Source: JBDIAG01 sp047974565
GTDB lineage: Bacteria; Actinomycetota; Actinomycetes; Actinomycetales; CAWJMD01
Direction of reading: 5' to 3'
Assembly: GCA_047974565.1 (NCBI GenBank)
Contig: JBKECN010000038.1
Coordinates: 17,354-81,353 of the forward strand
Length of the DNA: 64,000 nucleotides
A model generated the notes under the pieces. It was not told the DNA's origin, ran no database searches, and was given only the letters and a program-made list of their open reading frames with translations. The translations under genes were made by a program, and so were the position numbers. Position 1 is the stretch's first letter, and each line of letters opens with the position of its first letter. Shown here piece by piece: positions 33,446 to 42,973 of this stretch.

Positions 33446-34858
33446 TCAGGCGTCCAGGCGTACCCCGACCCGTTCCAAGGCCGACACCAGCAGACTGCGC
33501 CCACCGCCCGTCTCTGTTGCGTCCTGCGCCCGACGCATCGCGGACATCGCGGCCGACCGAGCAGGGTCGGGCGGCCAGGCGACCGGCTTGCGGCGCACCA
33601 TCGCCAGCGTGGTGGCCCGGGTCCGGCGGCCGTCGAGCAGGTCGAGGGCCACCCGGGCGCCGAACCTGGCCGAGGCGATCCCCAGACCCATGTAGCCGCC
33701 GACATAGACGGCTCGGCCGGACAGGGCCCGGCCGAACACCGGGGTGAGTCTGGTCGTCGTGGCCACCGGCCCCGCCCAGCGATGGGTGTAGCGCAGCGCT
33801 CCCAGGCAGGGAAAGACGGCCAGGGTGTGCCGGGCGAGGTCTTCGAAGCTGGCCTGCGAACGGTGACTGGGATTCACCTCGCCGCGCTCGTAGTTCGTGT
33901 CGTGCCCGCCCACCAGCAAACGGTTGTCGCTGGTGAGCCGATAGTGCCGGTAGCGCGCGGCAGCATCCTGCAGAGCGATCGAGTCGCCCCACGCCAAGTG
34001 CTCCAACTGGTCCAGCGACAGTTGTTCACTGACCAAAGTATGCCCGAAAACCGTTGCCATCCAAGCAGACTGGCGTCGAAGAACGGGGTTGGAGCCGGTG
34101 GCGACCAGTACCTTGCCGGCCCGCACCCGACCCGACCTGAGCCGCGCGCTCACCCCGGCGCAACTCCCATGAACACCGCCCGGCTCGGTGCGGACCGAGG
34201 TGACCGGACTCCCCTCGTGAACCCGTACCCCTAGGCGCTCGGCGGCAGCGGCAAGCCCCCACACCAGTCGCGCCGGATCGAGCAGGCCCACCTCCCGGTC
34301 GAACACCCCCGCCATCGCATGCGGCACGTGCACCCGCTCCTGCACCGCAGCGGCCCCCAGCCAGAGTTCGCGTTTGCCGTGCGCCGCCGCTGCGTCATGC
34401 GCCTCGGCCATCCGCGCCGCCTGCCCCGCTCCGATAGCCACCGTGAGGCGACCAGGCAACCGGAAGTCGGCCTCGATGCCGTGTCGGCGCAGGTCCACCA
34501 CCAGGGACGCGAAGTTCCGGTCGCCCAGGTCCACCAGCAGATCGAGATCGTCCGGCCACAATCGGGCGCCGTGGGTGAGTCCGTGGGTCAGCGTGGGCAC
34601 CACCACGCCGGCATTGCGACCCGAAGCCCCGGCGCCGATCACGTCTGCTTCGGCCAGCACCACGTCCCGGGCGGGGTTCTCCTCCTTGGCCTGGATGGCT
34701 GCCCAGAGGCCGGTATATCCCGCACCGACGACGAGCAGGTCGGCGCTCTCACGTCCGGTCAGGGGTGCCCGCGCAGTGGGCGCCTCCGACCGGTCCGTCC
34801 AGAACACCCGAGACTCGGCATCCGCGAGCGCGGCGCGAGTGGGACGGGCCAGCGACAT
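33446..34858 (-). CDS. FAD-dependent oxidase of the DAO superfamily
   Basis: Amine or amino-acid oxidase of 470 residues. The FAD-binding loop is DLLVVGAGYTGLWAAIQAKE near residues 40-60, with GASGRNAGVVVP as the second conserved block and YVGGYMGLGIASARFGARVALDLL at the C-terminus. The layout is like gamma-glutamylputrescine oxidase (PuuB) and related secondary-amine oxidases. The start at 34858 is preferred to the longer frame to 34948. It is divergent from argG. The substrate may be a polyamine or N-methyl amino acid (inference). Confidence 0.87.
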   Translation of the reverse strand: MSLARPTRAALADAESRVFWTDRSEAPTARAPLTGRESADLLVVGAGYTGLWAAIQAKEENPARDVVLAEADVIGAGASGRNAGVVVPTLTHGLTHGARLWPDDLDLLVDLGDRNFASLVVDLRRHGIEADFRLPGRLTVAIGAGQAARMAEAHDAAAAHGKRELWLGAAAVQERVHVPHAMAGVFDREVGLLDPARLVWGLAAAAERLGVRVHEGSPVTSVRTEPGGVHGSCAGVSARLRSGRVRAGKVLVATGSNPVLRRQSAWMATVFGHTLVSEQLSLDQLEHLAWGDSIALQDAAARYRHYRLTSDNRLLVGGHDTNYERGEVNPSHRSQASFEDLARHTLAVFPCLGALRYTHRWAGPVATTTRLTPVFGRALSGRAVYVGGYMGLGIASARFGARVALDLLDGRRTRATTLAMVRRKPVAWPPDPARSAAMSAMRRAQDATETGGGRSLLVSALERVGVRLDA

Positions 34859-34976
34859 CGCACCATTCTTGCCCAGCGGATGCCCGCGCGGGGTACGCCC
34901 GACCATTTCCAGGAGTGGAACTGCCCACTTCGCCCCGAGGGCAGGCACGTGGTCTCAGGCACTCCACGCCCAACGG

Positions 34977-34982
34977 TAGGCT
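34977..34982 (+). promoter_or_regulatory. -10 box of a probable leaderless transcript
   Basis: TAGGCT lies 6 nt before the GTG of argG at 34989. Confidence 0.6.
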
Positions 34983-34988
34983 GCGCGG

Positions 34989-36413
34989 GTGTCCAAGGTG
35001 CTCAACAGCCTCCCCGTCGGTGAGCGGGTCGGCATCGCGTTCTCCGGTGGTCTCGACACGTCGGTGGCGGTGGCATGGATGCGCGAGAAGGGCGCCATTC
35101 CGTGCACCTACACGGCCGATCTGGGCCAGTACGACGAACCGGATGTCTCTGGCGTGCCGGGGCGGGCCGAGGCCTACGGTGCGGAGCTCTCGCGACTGGT
35201 CGACTGCCGGGCAGCCCTGGTCGAGGAGGGGCTGTCCGCGCTGATCTGCGGCGCCTTCCACATCCGCTCTGCCGGACGGGTCTACTTCAACACCACACCG
35301 CTGGGCCGGGCCGTCGCAGGCTCGCTGCTGGTGCGGGCGATGAAGGCCGACGGGGTCGACATCTGGGGTGACGGCTCCACCTTCAAGGGCAATGACATCG
35401 AGCGCTTCTACCGGTACGGGTTGCTGGCCAACCCGTCACTGCGGATCTACAAGCCGTGGCTGGTCGCGGCCTTCGTCACCGAACTCGGCGGACGGCACGA
35501 GATGTCCGCCTGGTTGACCGCCCGTGGCCTGCCCTACCGCGACAGCCAGGAGAAGGCCTACTCCACCGACGCCAATATCTGGGGGGCCACCCACGAGGCC
35601 AAGACCCTCGAGCATCTGGACACCGGCCTGGAGACGGTGGACCCGATCATGGGTGTGACGCACTGGGATCCCTCGGTGGAGATCCCCACCGAGGACGTCT
35701 CGATCACCTTCGAGCAGGGCCGGCCGGTGCGCATCAACGGAGTCGCCTTCGACTCCGCGGTCGACTTGGTGCTCGAGGCCAATGCCATCGGCGGACGGCA
35801 CGGCCTGGGGATGAGCGACCAGATCGAGAACCGGGTGATCGAGGCCAAGTCCCGCGGCATCTACGAGGCCCCGGGCATGGCGCTGCTGCACATCGCCTAC
35901 GAACGACTGGTCAACGCGATTCACAACGAGGACACCGTCGCCGCCTACCACAACGACGGGCGTCGGCTGGGGCGTCTGCTCTATGAGGGCCGCTGGCTGG
36001 ACCCGCAGTCGCTCATGGTGCGCGAGAGCCTGCAGCGCTGGGTCGGCTCGGCGATCACCGGTGAGGTGACGCTGCGGTTGCGCCGCGGGGAGGACTATTC
36101 GGTGCTGAACACTCAGGGGCCCACCTTGAGTTACCACCCGGACAAACTCTCGATGGAGCGCACCGAGGACGCGGCCTTCGGCCCGGTCGACCGGATCGGT
36201 CAGTTGACCATGCGGAACCTCGACATCGCCGACTCCCGCACCCGGCTGGAGCAGTACGCCACCATGGGGCTGCTCGGCGGGCCGCAGGCCGACCTGGTCG
36301 GCGAGCTCACCCCCGGTGGGGCACAGGCGATCACCCGCTCCCGCCGCCCGGAGGACGAAGAGGACGAGGTGGAGTCGCTGGACCGGGCCGCGATGGAGTT
36401 CGGCGTCGACTGA
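34989..36413 (+). CDS. argG: Argininosuccinate synthase (long type)
   Basis: Joins citrulline and aspartate with ATP in arginine synthesis. 474 residues. The ATP pyrophosphatase loop FSGGLDTSVAVAWM lies near residues 15-30; the conserved YFNTTPLGRAVAG and WGDGSTFKGNDIERFYRYG blocks follow. The length and these blocks match the E. coli-like long ArgG rather than the ~400-residue type usual in actinobacterial arg operons. No other arg gene is nearby. It starts at GTG behind a TAGGCT box, so the mRNA is probably leaderless. Confidence 0.95.
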   Translation: MSKVLNSLPVGERVGIAFSGGLDTSVAVAWMREKGAIPCTYTADLGQYDEPDVSGVPGRAEAYGAELSRLVDCRAALVEEGLSALICGAFHIRSAGRVYFNTTPLGRAVAGSLLVRAMKADGVDIWGDGSTFKGNDIERFYRYGLLANPSLRIYKPWLVAAFVTELGGRHEMSAWLTARGLPYRDSQEKAYSTDANIWGATHEAKTLEHLDTGLETVDPIMGVTHWDPSVEIPTEDVSITFEQGRPVRINGVAFDSAVDLVLEANAIGGRHGLGMSDQIENRVIEAKSRGIYEAPGMALLHIAYERLVNAIHNEDTVAAYHNDGRRLGRLLYEGRWLDPQSLMVRESLQRWVGSAITGEVTLRLRRGEDYSVLNTQGPTLSYHPDKLSMERTEDAAFGPVDRIGQLTMRNLDIADSRTRLEQYATMGLLGGPQADLVGELTPGGAQAITRSRRPEDEEDEVESLDRAAMEFGVD

Positions 36414-36433
36414 CCCCCGGCACGAGGTGGCGC

Positions 36434-37303
36434 TCAGGCCTCGGCGCCGCCGGTCGGTGGTGGTGCCGCCATACCGCGGGTCGCCCCGATGCTGGCCAGC
36501 ACCACACAGCCCACCGCGATCCACTGCAGCCAGCTCAGCGCCTCGCCGAGAAGCAGCAGTGCCGCCAACGCCGCAGCGGCCGGCTCCAGACTCATCAGGA
36601 TGGCGAAGACGCTCGGCCGGATCTGGCGCAAGGCGACCAGTTCCAGGCTGTACGGGACCACCGACGACAGCAGGCCCACCGCCAGGCCGATGGCCAGGAT
36701 CCGCGGTTCCAGCAGTGTCTGCCCGGCTTCGGCGATCGCCGGCCCGGCCATCACGACGGCTCCCACCATGCTGGCCACCGTCAGCCCGGTAACCCCCTGC
36801 CAGCGGCGGCCGGTCCGCTCGCTCATCAGGATGTAGCCGGCCCACAGCACCCCCGCGGCAAGCGCCAAGGCGACGCCGGACACGGTGAGCCCAGTCGGAT
36901 CGAATCCCAGGAGCAGGACGCCCGACCCGGCCAGCAGGACCCAGATCAGGTCCCGCATCCGCCGCGAACCGAGCAGCGACAGGGTGAACGGCCCGAGGAA
37001 CTCCAGGGTCACCGCCATCCCCAGCGGTATCCGGGCGAACGACTGGTAGATGCACCAGTTCATGCCCATCAGGCACAGCCCGAAGCCGAGCGCGACTGCC
37101 CAGTCCCCCCGGGTCTTTCCGCGCAGCACCGGCCGGAAGAAGAGGGCGAAGACGAGCGCCGAGGTGGCCAGCCGCATCCACACCATGGCGGTAGGTGGAA
37201 CGAGGTCGAAGATGCCCTTGGCCAGCGCCGCACCGACCTGGACCGAAAGGATGCCGCCCATTACCAACCACGTCGGCGGAAGCCGCCGCAGCACCTGTCT
37301 CAA
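36434..37303 (-). CDS. EamA-family exporter (RhtA-like)
   Basis: Second EamA transporter, 289 residues, ten predicted helices. It resembles the one at 22069 at matching places: IPLGMAVTLEFLGPFTLSL and VALALAAGVLWAGYILMSERTG, and LRQIRPSVFAILMSLEPAAAALAALLLLGE. RhtA-type proteins export threonine, homoserine or other amino acids. The start is uncertain: TTG at 37303 or GTG at 37294. It is convergent with argG, 20 bp apart. No regulator is adjacent. Confidence 0.87.
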   Translation of the reverse strand: MRQVLRRLPPTWLVMGGILSVQVGAALAKGIFDLVPPTAMVWMRLATSALVFALFFRPVLRGKTRGDWAVALGFGLCLMGMNWCIYQSFARIPLGMAVTLEFLGPFTLSLLGSRRMRDLIWVLLAGSGVLLLGFDPTGLTVSGVALALAAGVLWAGYILMSERTGRRWQGVTGLTVASMVGAVVMAGPAIAEAGQTLLEPRILAIGLAVGLLSSVVPYSLELVALRQIRPSVFAILMSLEPAAAALAALLLLGEALSWLQWIAVGCVVLASIGATRGMAAPPPTGGAEA

Positions 37304-37564
37304 CCCACCGCCTCACTGTCGCGGCAACCGCATCAGGCGGGTTGCCGCGGCAAGCCTACGGGCTTGGCGCACCGCCCAAGCCCACCCCTGGCACCAGCGG
37401 CGTCGGCGTCCGCGCAGGTGTGCGCCACCTCACCCGAGCGGACGGGTGAGTTGGGCGATCTCGAGTTGGGCAAGGACTCGGTCTCTGCCAGCATCTGCGA
37501 CGCGTCACCGAGCCGGCGGACCACGCGCCGCCACCCGCAGCCCCTCTCCCACCAGGAGCCAACC

Positions 37565-38437
37565 ATGAACGACGCCACCACCGCAGGCGCCGACACCGGC
37601 CCGCAGAATCCCCCGGCCGACCACGACGTGTCGTCCATGCGGCGAACCGTGACAGCCGCCATCGACGCTCGGATCGACACCCCGGCAGACCTGATCTTCT
37701 CGTTCGCCGCCGCCGACGGCACCCCGATCGACACCGAGACGCTCGAGGTGACGATCGGCGAGGAGCCCACCCCGTACGACGAGATCCGGGACGAGAACGG
37801 CACCCGCCTGCACGTGCTGCGGCAGGCCCCATCAGGCCCCTTGCGGGTGCGCTATCGGGCCAGCATCGTCGGCGGGAGCGAGCCCCCGGAACTGACACCG
37901 ATGCAGGAGATCGTCTACACCCGGCCGAGCCGCTACTGCGACTCCGACGTGCTGGCGCCGATCGCCCGCGCCGAGTTCGGCGGGTACTCGGGTCGCGAAC
38001 TCGTCGACCAGGTCACCTCATGGGTGGGCACCCAACTCGCCTACGTGAGCGGCTCGTCTCGTCCGATCGACGGCGCGGTGGACACCCTGCTGGCCCGTCA
38101 AGGGGTCTGCCGCGACTACGCCCACCTGGTGGTGGCGCTGCTGCGCGCCCTGGGCGTGCCGGCCCGGTTGGTCTCGGTGTACGCACCGGGGTTGTTCCCG
38201 ATGGACTTCCACGCCGTGGCGGAAGCAGTCGTCGACGGCAGGTGGCAAGTGCTGGACGCCACCTGCCTGGCCCCACGCTCGACGATGCTGCGGATCGCCA
38301 CCGGCCGCGACGCCGCCGACACCGCGTTCATGACGGTCAACAGCGGTCGGGTGGATCTGCTCTCGGTGGCTGTCACCGCGGTCGCCGAGCCCGGTCTGCC
38401 CGACGACAACCCACACGAGCTGGCCGTCCTGCGCTAG
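37565..38437 (+). CDS. Transglutaminase-like protein
   Basis: Protein of 290 residues with a C-terminal transglutaminase core: Cys in GVCRDYAHLVVALLRALGVPARLVS, His in PMDFHAVAEA and Asp in VLDATCLAP form the triad. The N-terminal ~130 residues are the beta-rich bacterial transglutaminase N-domain. There is no signal peptide. Most such proteins are thought to be proteases or amidases. CCAGGAG precedes the ATG. It is convergent with copA. Confidence 0.87.
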   Translation: MNDATTAGADTGPQNPPADHDVSSMRRTVTAAIDARIDTPADLIFSFAAADGTPIDTETLEVTIGEEPTPYDEIRDENGTRLHVLRQAPSGPLRVRYRASIVGGSEPPELTPMQEIVYTRPSRYCDSDVLAPIARAEFGGYSGRELVDQVTSWVGTQLAYVSGSSRPIDGAVDTLLARQGVCRDYAHLVVALLRALGVPARLVSVYAPGLFPMDFHAVAEAVVDGRWQVLDATCLAPRSTMLRIATGRDAADTAFMTVNSGRVDLLSVAVTAVAEPGLPDDNPHELAVLR

Positions 38438-38501
38438 GGCGCCCACCGGCCGCGTCCGCCCGTCGTAGCGCGGGCGCCGCCGGGCAGGGGTGTCCTCCGG
38501 G

Positions 38502-40826
38502 TCAGGAGAACCGGCGTAGCCGCAGGCTGTTCGTCACGACGAAGACCGACGAGAAGGCCATCGCCGCACCCGCGAGCATCGGGTTGAGCAGCCCCGCAGC
38601 GGCCACCGGGATGGCTGCCACGTTGTAGGCGAAGGCCCAGAACAGGTTGCCCTTGATGGTGCGTACCGTGGCCCGGGCCAGCCTGATCGAGGTGGGCGCC
38701 AGCGCCAGATCGCCACCGACGATGGTCAGGTCGCTGGCCTCGATCGCCAGGTCCGTGCCGGTGCCCATGGCGATGCCGAGGTCAGCCTGGGCGAGTGCGG
38801 CGGCGTCGTTGATGCCGTCGCCGATCATCGCCACCACCCGGCCGGACTCCTGCAGGCCCTGCACCATGGCCGACTTCTGAGCGGGTAGCACCCCGGCGAT
38901 CACCTCCTCGATGCCTACCTCGCGGGCCACCGCGCGAGCGGCGTCCTCGTGGTCTCCGGTCAGCAGCACGACCCGCAGGCCGAGCTCGCCGAACTGGGAA
39001 ACCGCTTGGGCACTCGTGGGTTTGACGGTGTCGGCGACGGCCAGGCCACCCCGGGCACGACCTGCCCAGCCCACCAGGACCCCGGTGCGGCCCTGGCGTC
39101 GGGACTCGGTCAGCCACTCGTCCAGGACGACGGGAATGGTCAGGCCACGCTCGACCAGCAGATCTGGCCGCCCGACCACCACCTCGTGGTCGGCTCCGTC
39201 GATCTCGACCCGCCCGACCATGCCACTGCCCGACACGGCGGCCGCGTCGCGGGCGGTGACCACCACGTGGCCGCCGGCCTCTGCTCCGGAGACGATGGCC
39301 CGGGCGATCGGATGCTCCGAGGCGGACTCCACCGCGGCACTGATCCGCAGGATCTCCTCGTCGTCGTGCTCGGGAACCGCCTGGACCTCGACCAGGCGCA
39401 TCCGGCCGCTGGTCACCGTGCCGGTCTTGTCCAGCACGACGGTGTCCACCGAGCGGGTGGCTTCCAGGGCCTGCGGCCCCTTGACCAGAATGCCGAGTTG
39501 GGCGCCCCGGCCGGTGCCGACCATGAGTGCGGTGGGAGTGGCCAGCCCGAGGGCACATGGGCAGGCGATGATGAGCACGGCCACGGCGGCGCTGAAGGCC
39601 ATTGCGACGTTTCCGTCCACGACGATCCACCCGATCAGAGTGCCGAGTGCGATGAGGATGACCACCGGGACGAAGACTCCCGAGACCCGGTCGGCCAGCC
39701 GTTGAGCGGCCGCCTTGCCGGACTGGGCCTGTTCGAGTAGTCGCGCCAGCTGGGCCAGCGCGGTGTCGTTGCCGACCCGGGTGGCCCGCACCACCAGCCG
39801 ACCGGAGGAGTTGAGGCTGCCGCCGGTGACCTGGTCGCCGACCGTGACATCCACTGGAACCGGCTCACCGGTGAGGGCGGAGGCGTCCACCGCCGAGCTG
39901 CCTTCCAGGACGGTGCCGTCGGTGGCGACCTGCTCACCGGGACGCACCACGAAATCCTCCCCGACGGCGAGCTCCTCGATCGGGATCCGCACCTCCCGGC
40001 CCTTGCGCAGGACCGAGACCTCTTTGGCCCCCGCGTCCATCAACTCACGCAACGCCGCACCGGCCGAGTGCTTGGCTCGATCCTCCAGGAAGCGTCCGAG
40101 CAGGATCAGCGTGGTGATGCCCGAGGCGGCTTCGAGATAGATCGCCCCGGCCGCATCTCCCCTGCTCGCCACGAAGGTGAACTCATGCCGCATGCCGATC
40201 ATGCCGGCGTGCCCGAAGACGAGGGCGTACACCGACCACAGGTAGGCGGCCCACACGCCGATGCTCACCAGCGTGTCCATGGTGGTGGCACCGTGCCGCA
40301 GGTTCACCACGGCGGCGCGATGGAAGGGCCACGCGCCCCAGACCACCACAGGCGTGGCCAGGGCCAGACTCAGCCACTGCCAGTACGGAAACTGCAGCGC
40401 CGGAATCATCGCCATCACCACCACCGGGATGGTGAGGGTGGCCGAGACGATGAGTCGGGTGCGCAGACTCACCCCGGCGGGGCCGTCCGGCTCGGACTCG
40501 GCGTCCGCGGCCGCGGCCGGAGGTCGGCTCACTCTGGCCTCGTAGCCGGTCTTCTCCACGGTTGCGATCAGGTCGTCGACACTGACCGACTCGTCGAACT
40601 GGACGCTGGCCTTCTCGGTGGCGAAGTTGACGGTGGCCTGCACCCCGTCCACCTTGTTGAGCTTGCGTTCGATCCGGTTGGCGCACGAGGCACAGGTCAT
40701 GCCCGTGAGGTCCAGCTGGACGCTGTGTGGTGGCCTCGCCTCGCCGGTCCAGCCCGGGCCGGGCGATTCGCTGACCTCGACCAGACCGACGGCGCTGCGA
40801 CGTGGCGGGTTCGGCTGGGAGCTCAT
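38502..40826 (-). CDS. copA: Copper-exporting P1B-type ATPase
   Basis: Cu(I) efflux pump of 774 residues in the inner membrane. One N-terminal heavy-metal domain (GMTCASCANRIE, residues ~42-53), eight predicted helices, the transport motif CPC (IIACPCALGLATP, near 422), phosphorylation site DKTGT (near 465), SEHPIARAI and GDGINDAAALAQADLGIAM. The order and the CPC and SEHP motifs identify the copper class. The ATG overlaps the copZ stop by 4 bp. It is the third gene of the csoR-copZ-copA unit. Confidence 0.95.
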   Translation of the reverse strand: MSSQPNPPRRSAVGLVEVSESPGPGWTGEARPPHSVQLDLTGMTCASCANRIERKLNKVDGVQATVNFATEKASVQFDESVSVDDLIATVEKTGYEARVSRPPAAAADAESEPDGPAGVSLRTRLIVSATLTIPVVVMAMIPALQFPYWQWLSLALATPVVVWGAWPFHRAAVVNLRHGATTMDTLVSIGVWAAYLWSVYALVFGHAGMIGMRHEFTFVASRGDAAGAIYLEAASGITTLILLGRFLEDRAKHSAGAALRELMDAGAKEVSVLRKGREVRIPIEELAVGEDFVVRPGEQVATDGTVLEGSSAVDASALTGEPVPVDVTVGDQVTGGSLNSSGRLVVRATRVGNDTALAQLARLLEQAQSGKAAAQRLADRVSGVFVPVVILIALGTLIGWIVVDGNVAMAFSAAVAVLIIACPCALGLATPTALMVGTGRGAQLGILVKGPQALEATRSVDTVVLDKTGTVTSGRMRLVEVQAVPEHDDEEILRISAAVESASEHPIARAIVSGAEAGGHVVVTARDAAAVSGSGMVGRVEIDGADHEVVVGRPDLLVERGLTIPVVLDEWLTESRRQGRTGVLVGWAGRARGGLAVADTVKPTSAQAVSQFGELGLRVVLLTGDHEDAARAVAREVGIEEVIAGVLPAQKSAMVQGLQESGRVVAMIGDGINDAAALAQADLGIAMGTGTDLAIEASDLTIVGGDLALAPTSIRLARATVRTIKGNLFWAFAYNVAAIPVAAAGLLNPMLAGAAMAFSSVFVVTNSLRLRRFS

Positions 40827-41032
40827 CGATTCTCCAAGGTGTAGCCGGCCTCCTCGACCGCTGCCCGGAGTTCGTCGATGCCCGGCTCCTGGTCGCCGGT
40901 CAGGCGCAGTCGGCCAGTGGCCAGATCGACCTCGACGGCGTCGACCCCGGCGACCTGGCTGACCTCCTCGGTGACCGAGGCCACGCAGTGGGCGCAGGTC
41001 ATCCCGGACACGGTGTAGGTGAAGGTGCTCAT
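40823..41032 (-). CDS. copZ: Copper chaperone
   Basis: Heavy-metal-associated domain protein of 69 residues carrying Cu(I) through GMTCAHC. It delivers copper to CopA, whose gene it overlaps by ATGA, so the two are coupled. The fold pattern beta-alpha-beta is complete, with the closing AGYTLE. Confidence 0.93.
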   Translation of the reverse strand: MSTFTYTVSGMTCAHCVASVTEEVSQVAGVDAVEVDLATGRLRLTGDQEPGIDELRAAVEEAGYTLENR

Positions 41033-41122
41033 CGTGCTGCCTTTCGTTGGCTGGTCAAGAAGTTTCCGGTGTGCTTCGTTCGTGGACGCCGTGCGGCGGT
41101 GGGCACGTGGTGGCGCAGGCGG

Positions 41123-41446
41123 TCAGGAGCGGACCAGGCGAGCGATCGCCGAGGACGCCTCGGCGAGCTTGACCTCGGCCTCCGGGCCGCCCTCGGCCGC
41201 GGCGCGGGCCACGCAGTGCTCGAGGTGGTCGTCCAGCAGGCCCAGCGCCACGGATTGCAGCGCCCTGGTGGCCGCGGAGACCTGGGTGAGGATGTCGATG
41301 CAGTAGACGTCCTCCTCCACCATCCGCTGCAGGCCCCGGACCTGCCCCTCGATACGCCGCAGCCGGCGCAGGTGGGCAGCCTTGTCATGGCTGTAGCCCG
41401 GGGCGGATGCCTCAGATGCCTGACTCGTCGCTACTCCCTCGTCCAT
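41123..41446 (-). CDS. csoR: CsoR-family copper-sensing repressor
   Basis: Helical repressor of 107 residues. The Cu(I) ligands are Cys of VYCIDILTQ and His and Cys of DDHLEHCV, the C-H-C set of CsoR. The basic patch HLRRLRRIEGQVRGLQRM binds DNA. Without copper it should repress its operon from the palindrome at 41500-41516. The ATG at 41446 follows AAGGAG; the frame is open to 41557. copZ follows 90 bp downstream. Confidence 0.93.
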   Translation of the reverse strand: MDEGVATSQASEASAPGYSHDKAAHLRRLRRIEGQVRGLQRMVEEDVYCIDILTQVSAATRALQSVALGLLDDHLEHCVARAAAEGGPEAEVKLAEASSAIARLVRS

Positions 41447-41499
41447 CTGTACTCCTTCGCAATTGCGGCCTCGTCGCGGTTCCGTCCAGGTACAGCACC

Positions 41500-41516
41500 A
41501 TACCCCATAGGGGTAT
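41500..41516. promoter_or_regulatory. CsoR operator
   Basis: ATACCCC-ATA-GGGGTAT, perfect 7-bp arms, 54 bp before the csoR start codon. It matches the TACCCC...GGGGTA pattern of CsoR/RcnR-family operators. Confidence 0.85.
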
Positions 41517-41631
41517 TCCTCGCAGCCGGCGGGCGACGCCGGTCGCGACCGGGCCATCCGAGATAATCCGCAACACCTGCGTGATGTACCGTTGATCTTC
41601 CCGTCCTCTTCCGTTTCGACAGGAAAATATG

Positions 41632-41637
41632 TAGCCT
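41632..41637 (+). promoter_or_regulatory. -10 box of a probable leaderless transcript
   Basis: TAGCCT lies 6 nt before the ATG of the lysine 6-transaminase gene at 41644; no ribosome-binding site lies between. Confidence 0.6.
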
Positions 41638-41643
41638 GGTGGG

Positions 41644-42969
41644 ATGAGAAGAGAATCCGTAGCCATCCCGTCCGCCCGTGACGTGCACGACATCCTGGGG
41701 CGTCACCTGCTCGCGGACGGCTTCGACTTCGTCCTCGACCTGGACAAATCCCACGGCAGCCGGCTCGTCGATGAGGTGACCGGCATCGAGTACCTGGACC
41801 TGTTCACCTTCTTCGCCTCGTCCGCGCTGGGCATGAACCACCCCGGCCTGCGCGATGACCCGGTGTTCGCCGAACAGTTGCTGCGTGCGGCGATGAACAA
41901 GCCCAGCAACTCCGACGTGTACAGCGTCGCCATGGCGCACTTCGTGCAGACCTTCGACCGTGTTCTGGGCGATCCCGAGTTGCCGCACCTGTTCTTCGTC
42001 GAGGGTGGCGCCTTGGCGGTGGAGAACGCCCTCAAGGTGGCCTTCGACTGGAAGTCCAGACTGAACGAGAGCCAGGGCCGCTCCCCCGAACTCGGCACCC
42101 AGGTCATGCACCTGCGCGGCGCCTTCCACGGCCGCAGCGGCTACACCCTGTCGCTGACCAACACGGACCCGAACAAGGTCGCCCGCTTCCCCAAGTTCAA
42201 CTGGCCGCGCATCGACGCACCAGCCCTGGAGCCGGGGGTGGACATCGAGGCCGCCGAGGCCACCGCGCTGGCCCAGGCCCGCCGCGCCTTCACCGAGAAT
42301 CCGCACGACATCGCATGTTTCATCGCCGAGCCGATTCAGGGTGAGGGCGGCGACCGGCATCTACGCCCGGAGTTCCTGGCGGCGATGAAGCGGCTCTGCC
42401 ACGAGCACGACGCACTCTTCGTGCTCGACGAGGTACAGACCGGCTGCGGACTGACCGGAAGCCCGTGGGCCTACCAGAGCCTGGGGGTCACCCCCGATGT
42501 CGTGGCCTTCGGCAAGAAGACCCAGGTCTGCGGCGTGATGGCCGGCGGACGGGTCGATGAGGTGCCGGACAACGTCTTCGTCGTCTCGTCGCGGATCAAC
42601 TCCACCTGGGGCGGGAACCTCACCGACATGGTGCGGGCGCGTCGGATCCTGGAGGTGATCGAGGCCGAGGAGCTGATCGACAACGCCCGCGACCGCGGCG
42701 CCGAACTGCTCACCGCCCTCACCGCGCTCGCGCAGCGACACAGCTTCGTCACCAACCCGCGCGGCCGCGGCCTGATGGCAGCCTTCACCCTGGACACCCC
42801 GCAGCGCCGGGCTGCCCTGCTCGCCGACCTTGCCCAGACCGAGCACGTGCTCATGCTGGGGTGCGGTGGGACATCCGTACGCTTCCGTCCACCGTTGACC
42901 GTGACATCGGCTGAACTCGAGACCGCGGTGGCCGCCATCGACCGCGCCCTGATCCGAGTGGGAGGCTGA
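41644..42969 (+). CDS. lat: L-lysine 6-transaminase
   Basis: PLP enzyme of 441 residues moving the epsilon-amino group of lysine to 2-oxoglutarate, giving aminoadipate semialdehyde. It is a class-III aminotransferase: the N-terminal VLDLDKSHGSRLVDEVTGIEYLDLFTFFASSALG, HLRGAFHGRSGYTLSLTNTDP, FVLDEVQTGCGLTG and the PLP lysine in FGKKTQVCGVMAGG are as in Lat. The aldehyde dehydrogenase gene starts 5 bp later, so they form an operon for lysine breakdown. No beta-lactam genes are nearby. Confidence 0.93.
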   Translation: MRRESVAIPSARDVHDILGRHLLADGFDFVLDLDKSHGSRLVDEVTGIEYLDLFTFFASSALGMNHPGLRDDPVFAEQLLRAAMNKPSNSDVYSVAMAHFVQTFDRVLGDPELPHLFFVEGGALAVENALKVAFDWKSRLNESQGRSPELGTQVMHLRGAFHGRSGYTLSLTNTDPNKVARFPKFNWPRIDAPALEPGVDIEAAEATALAQARRAFTENPHDIACFIAEPIQGEGGDRHLRPEFLAAMKRLCHEHDALFVLDEVQTGCGLTGSPWAYQSLGVTPDVVAFGKKTQVCGVMAGGRVDEVPDNVFVVSSRINSTWGGNLTDMVRARRILEVIEAEELIDNARDRGAELLTALTALAQRHSFVTNPRGRGLMAAFTLDTPQRRAALLADLAQTEHVLMLGCGGTSVRFRPPLTVTSAELETAVAAIDRALIRVGG

Positions 42970-42973
42970 CTCC

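Noticed and set aside
35436..37316. 626-codon minus-strand frame
   Set aside because: Runs across argG and the EamA gene in the wrong frame; both have clear families.
41447..41557. Longer CsoR start at 41557
   Set aside because: It would place the operator inside the coding region; the ATG at 41446 has AAGGAG and the family's normal length.
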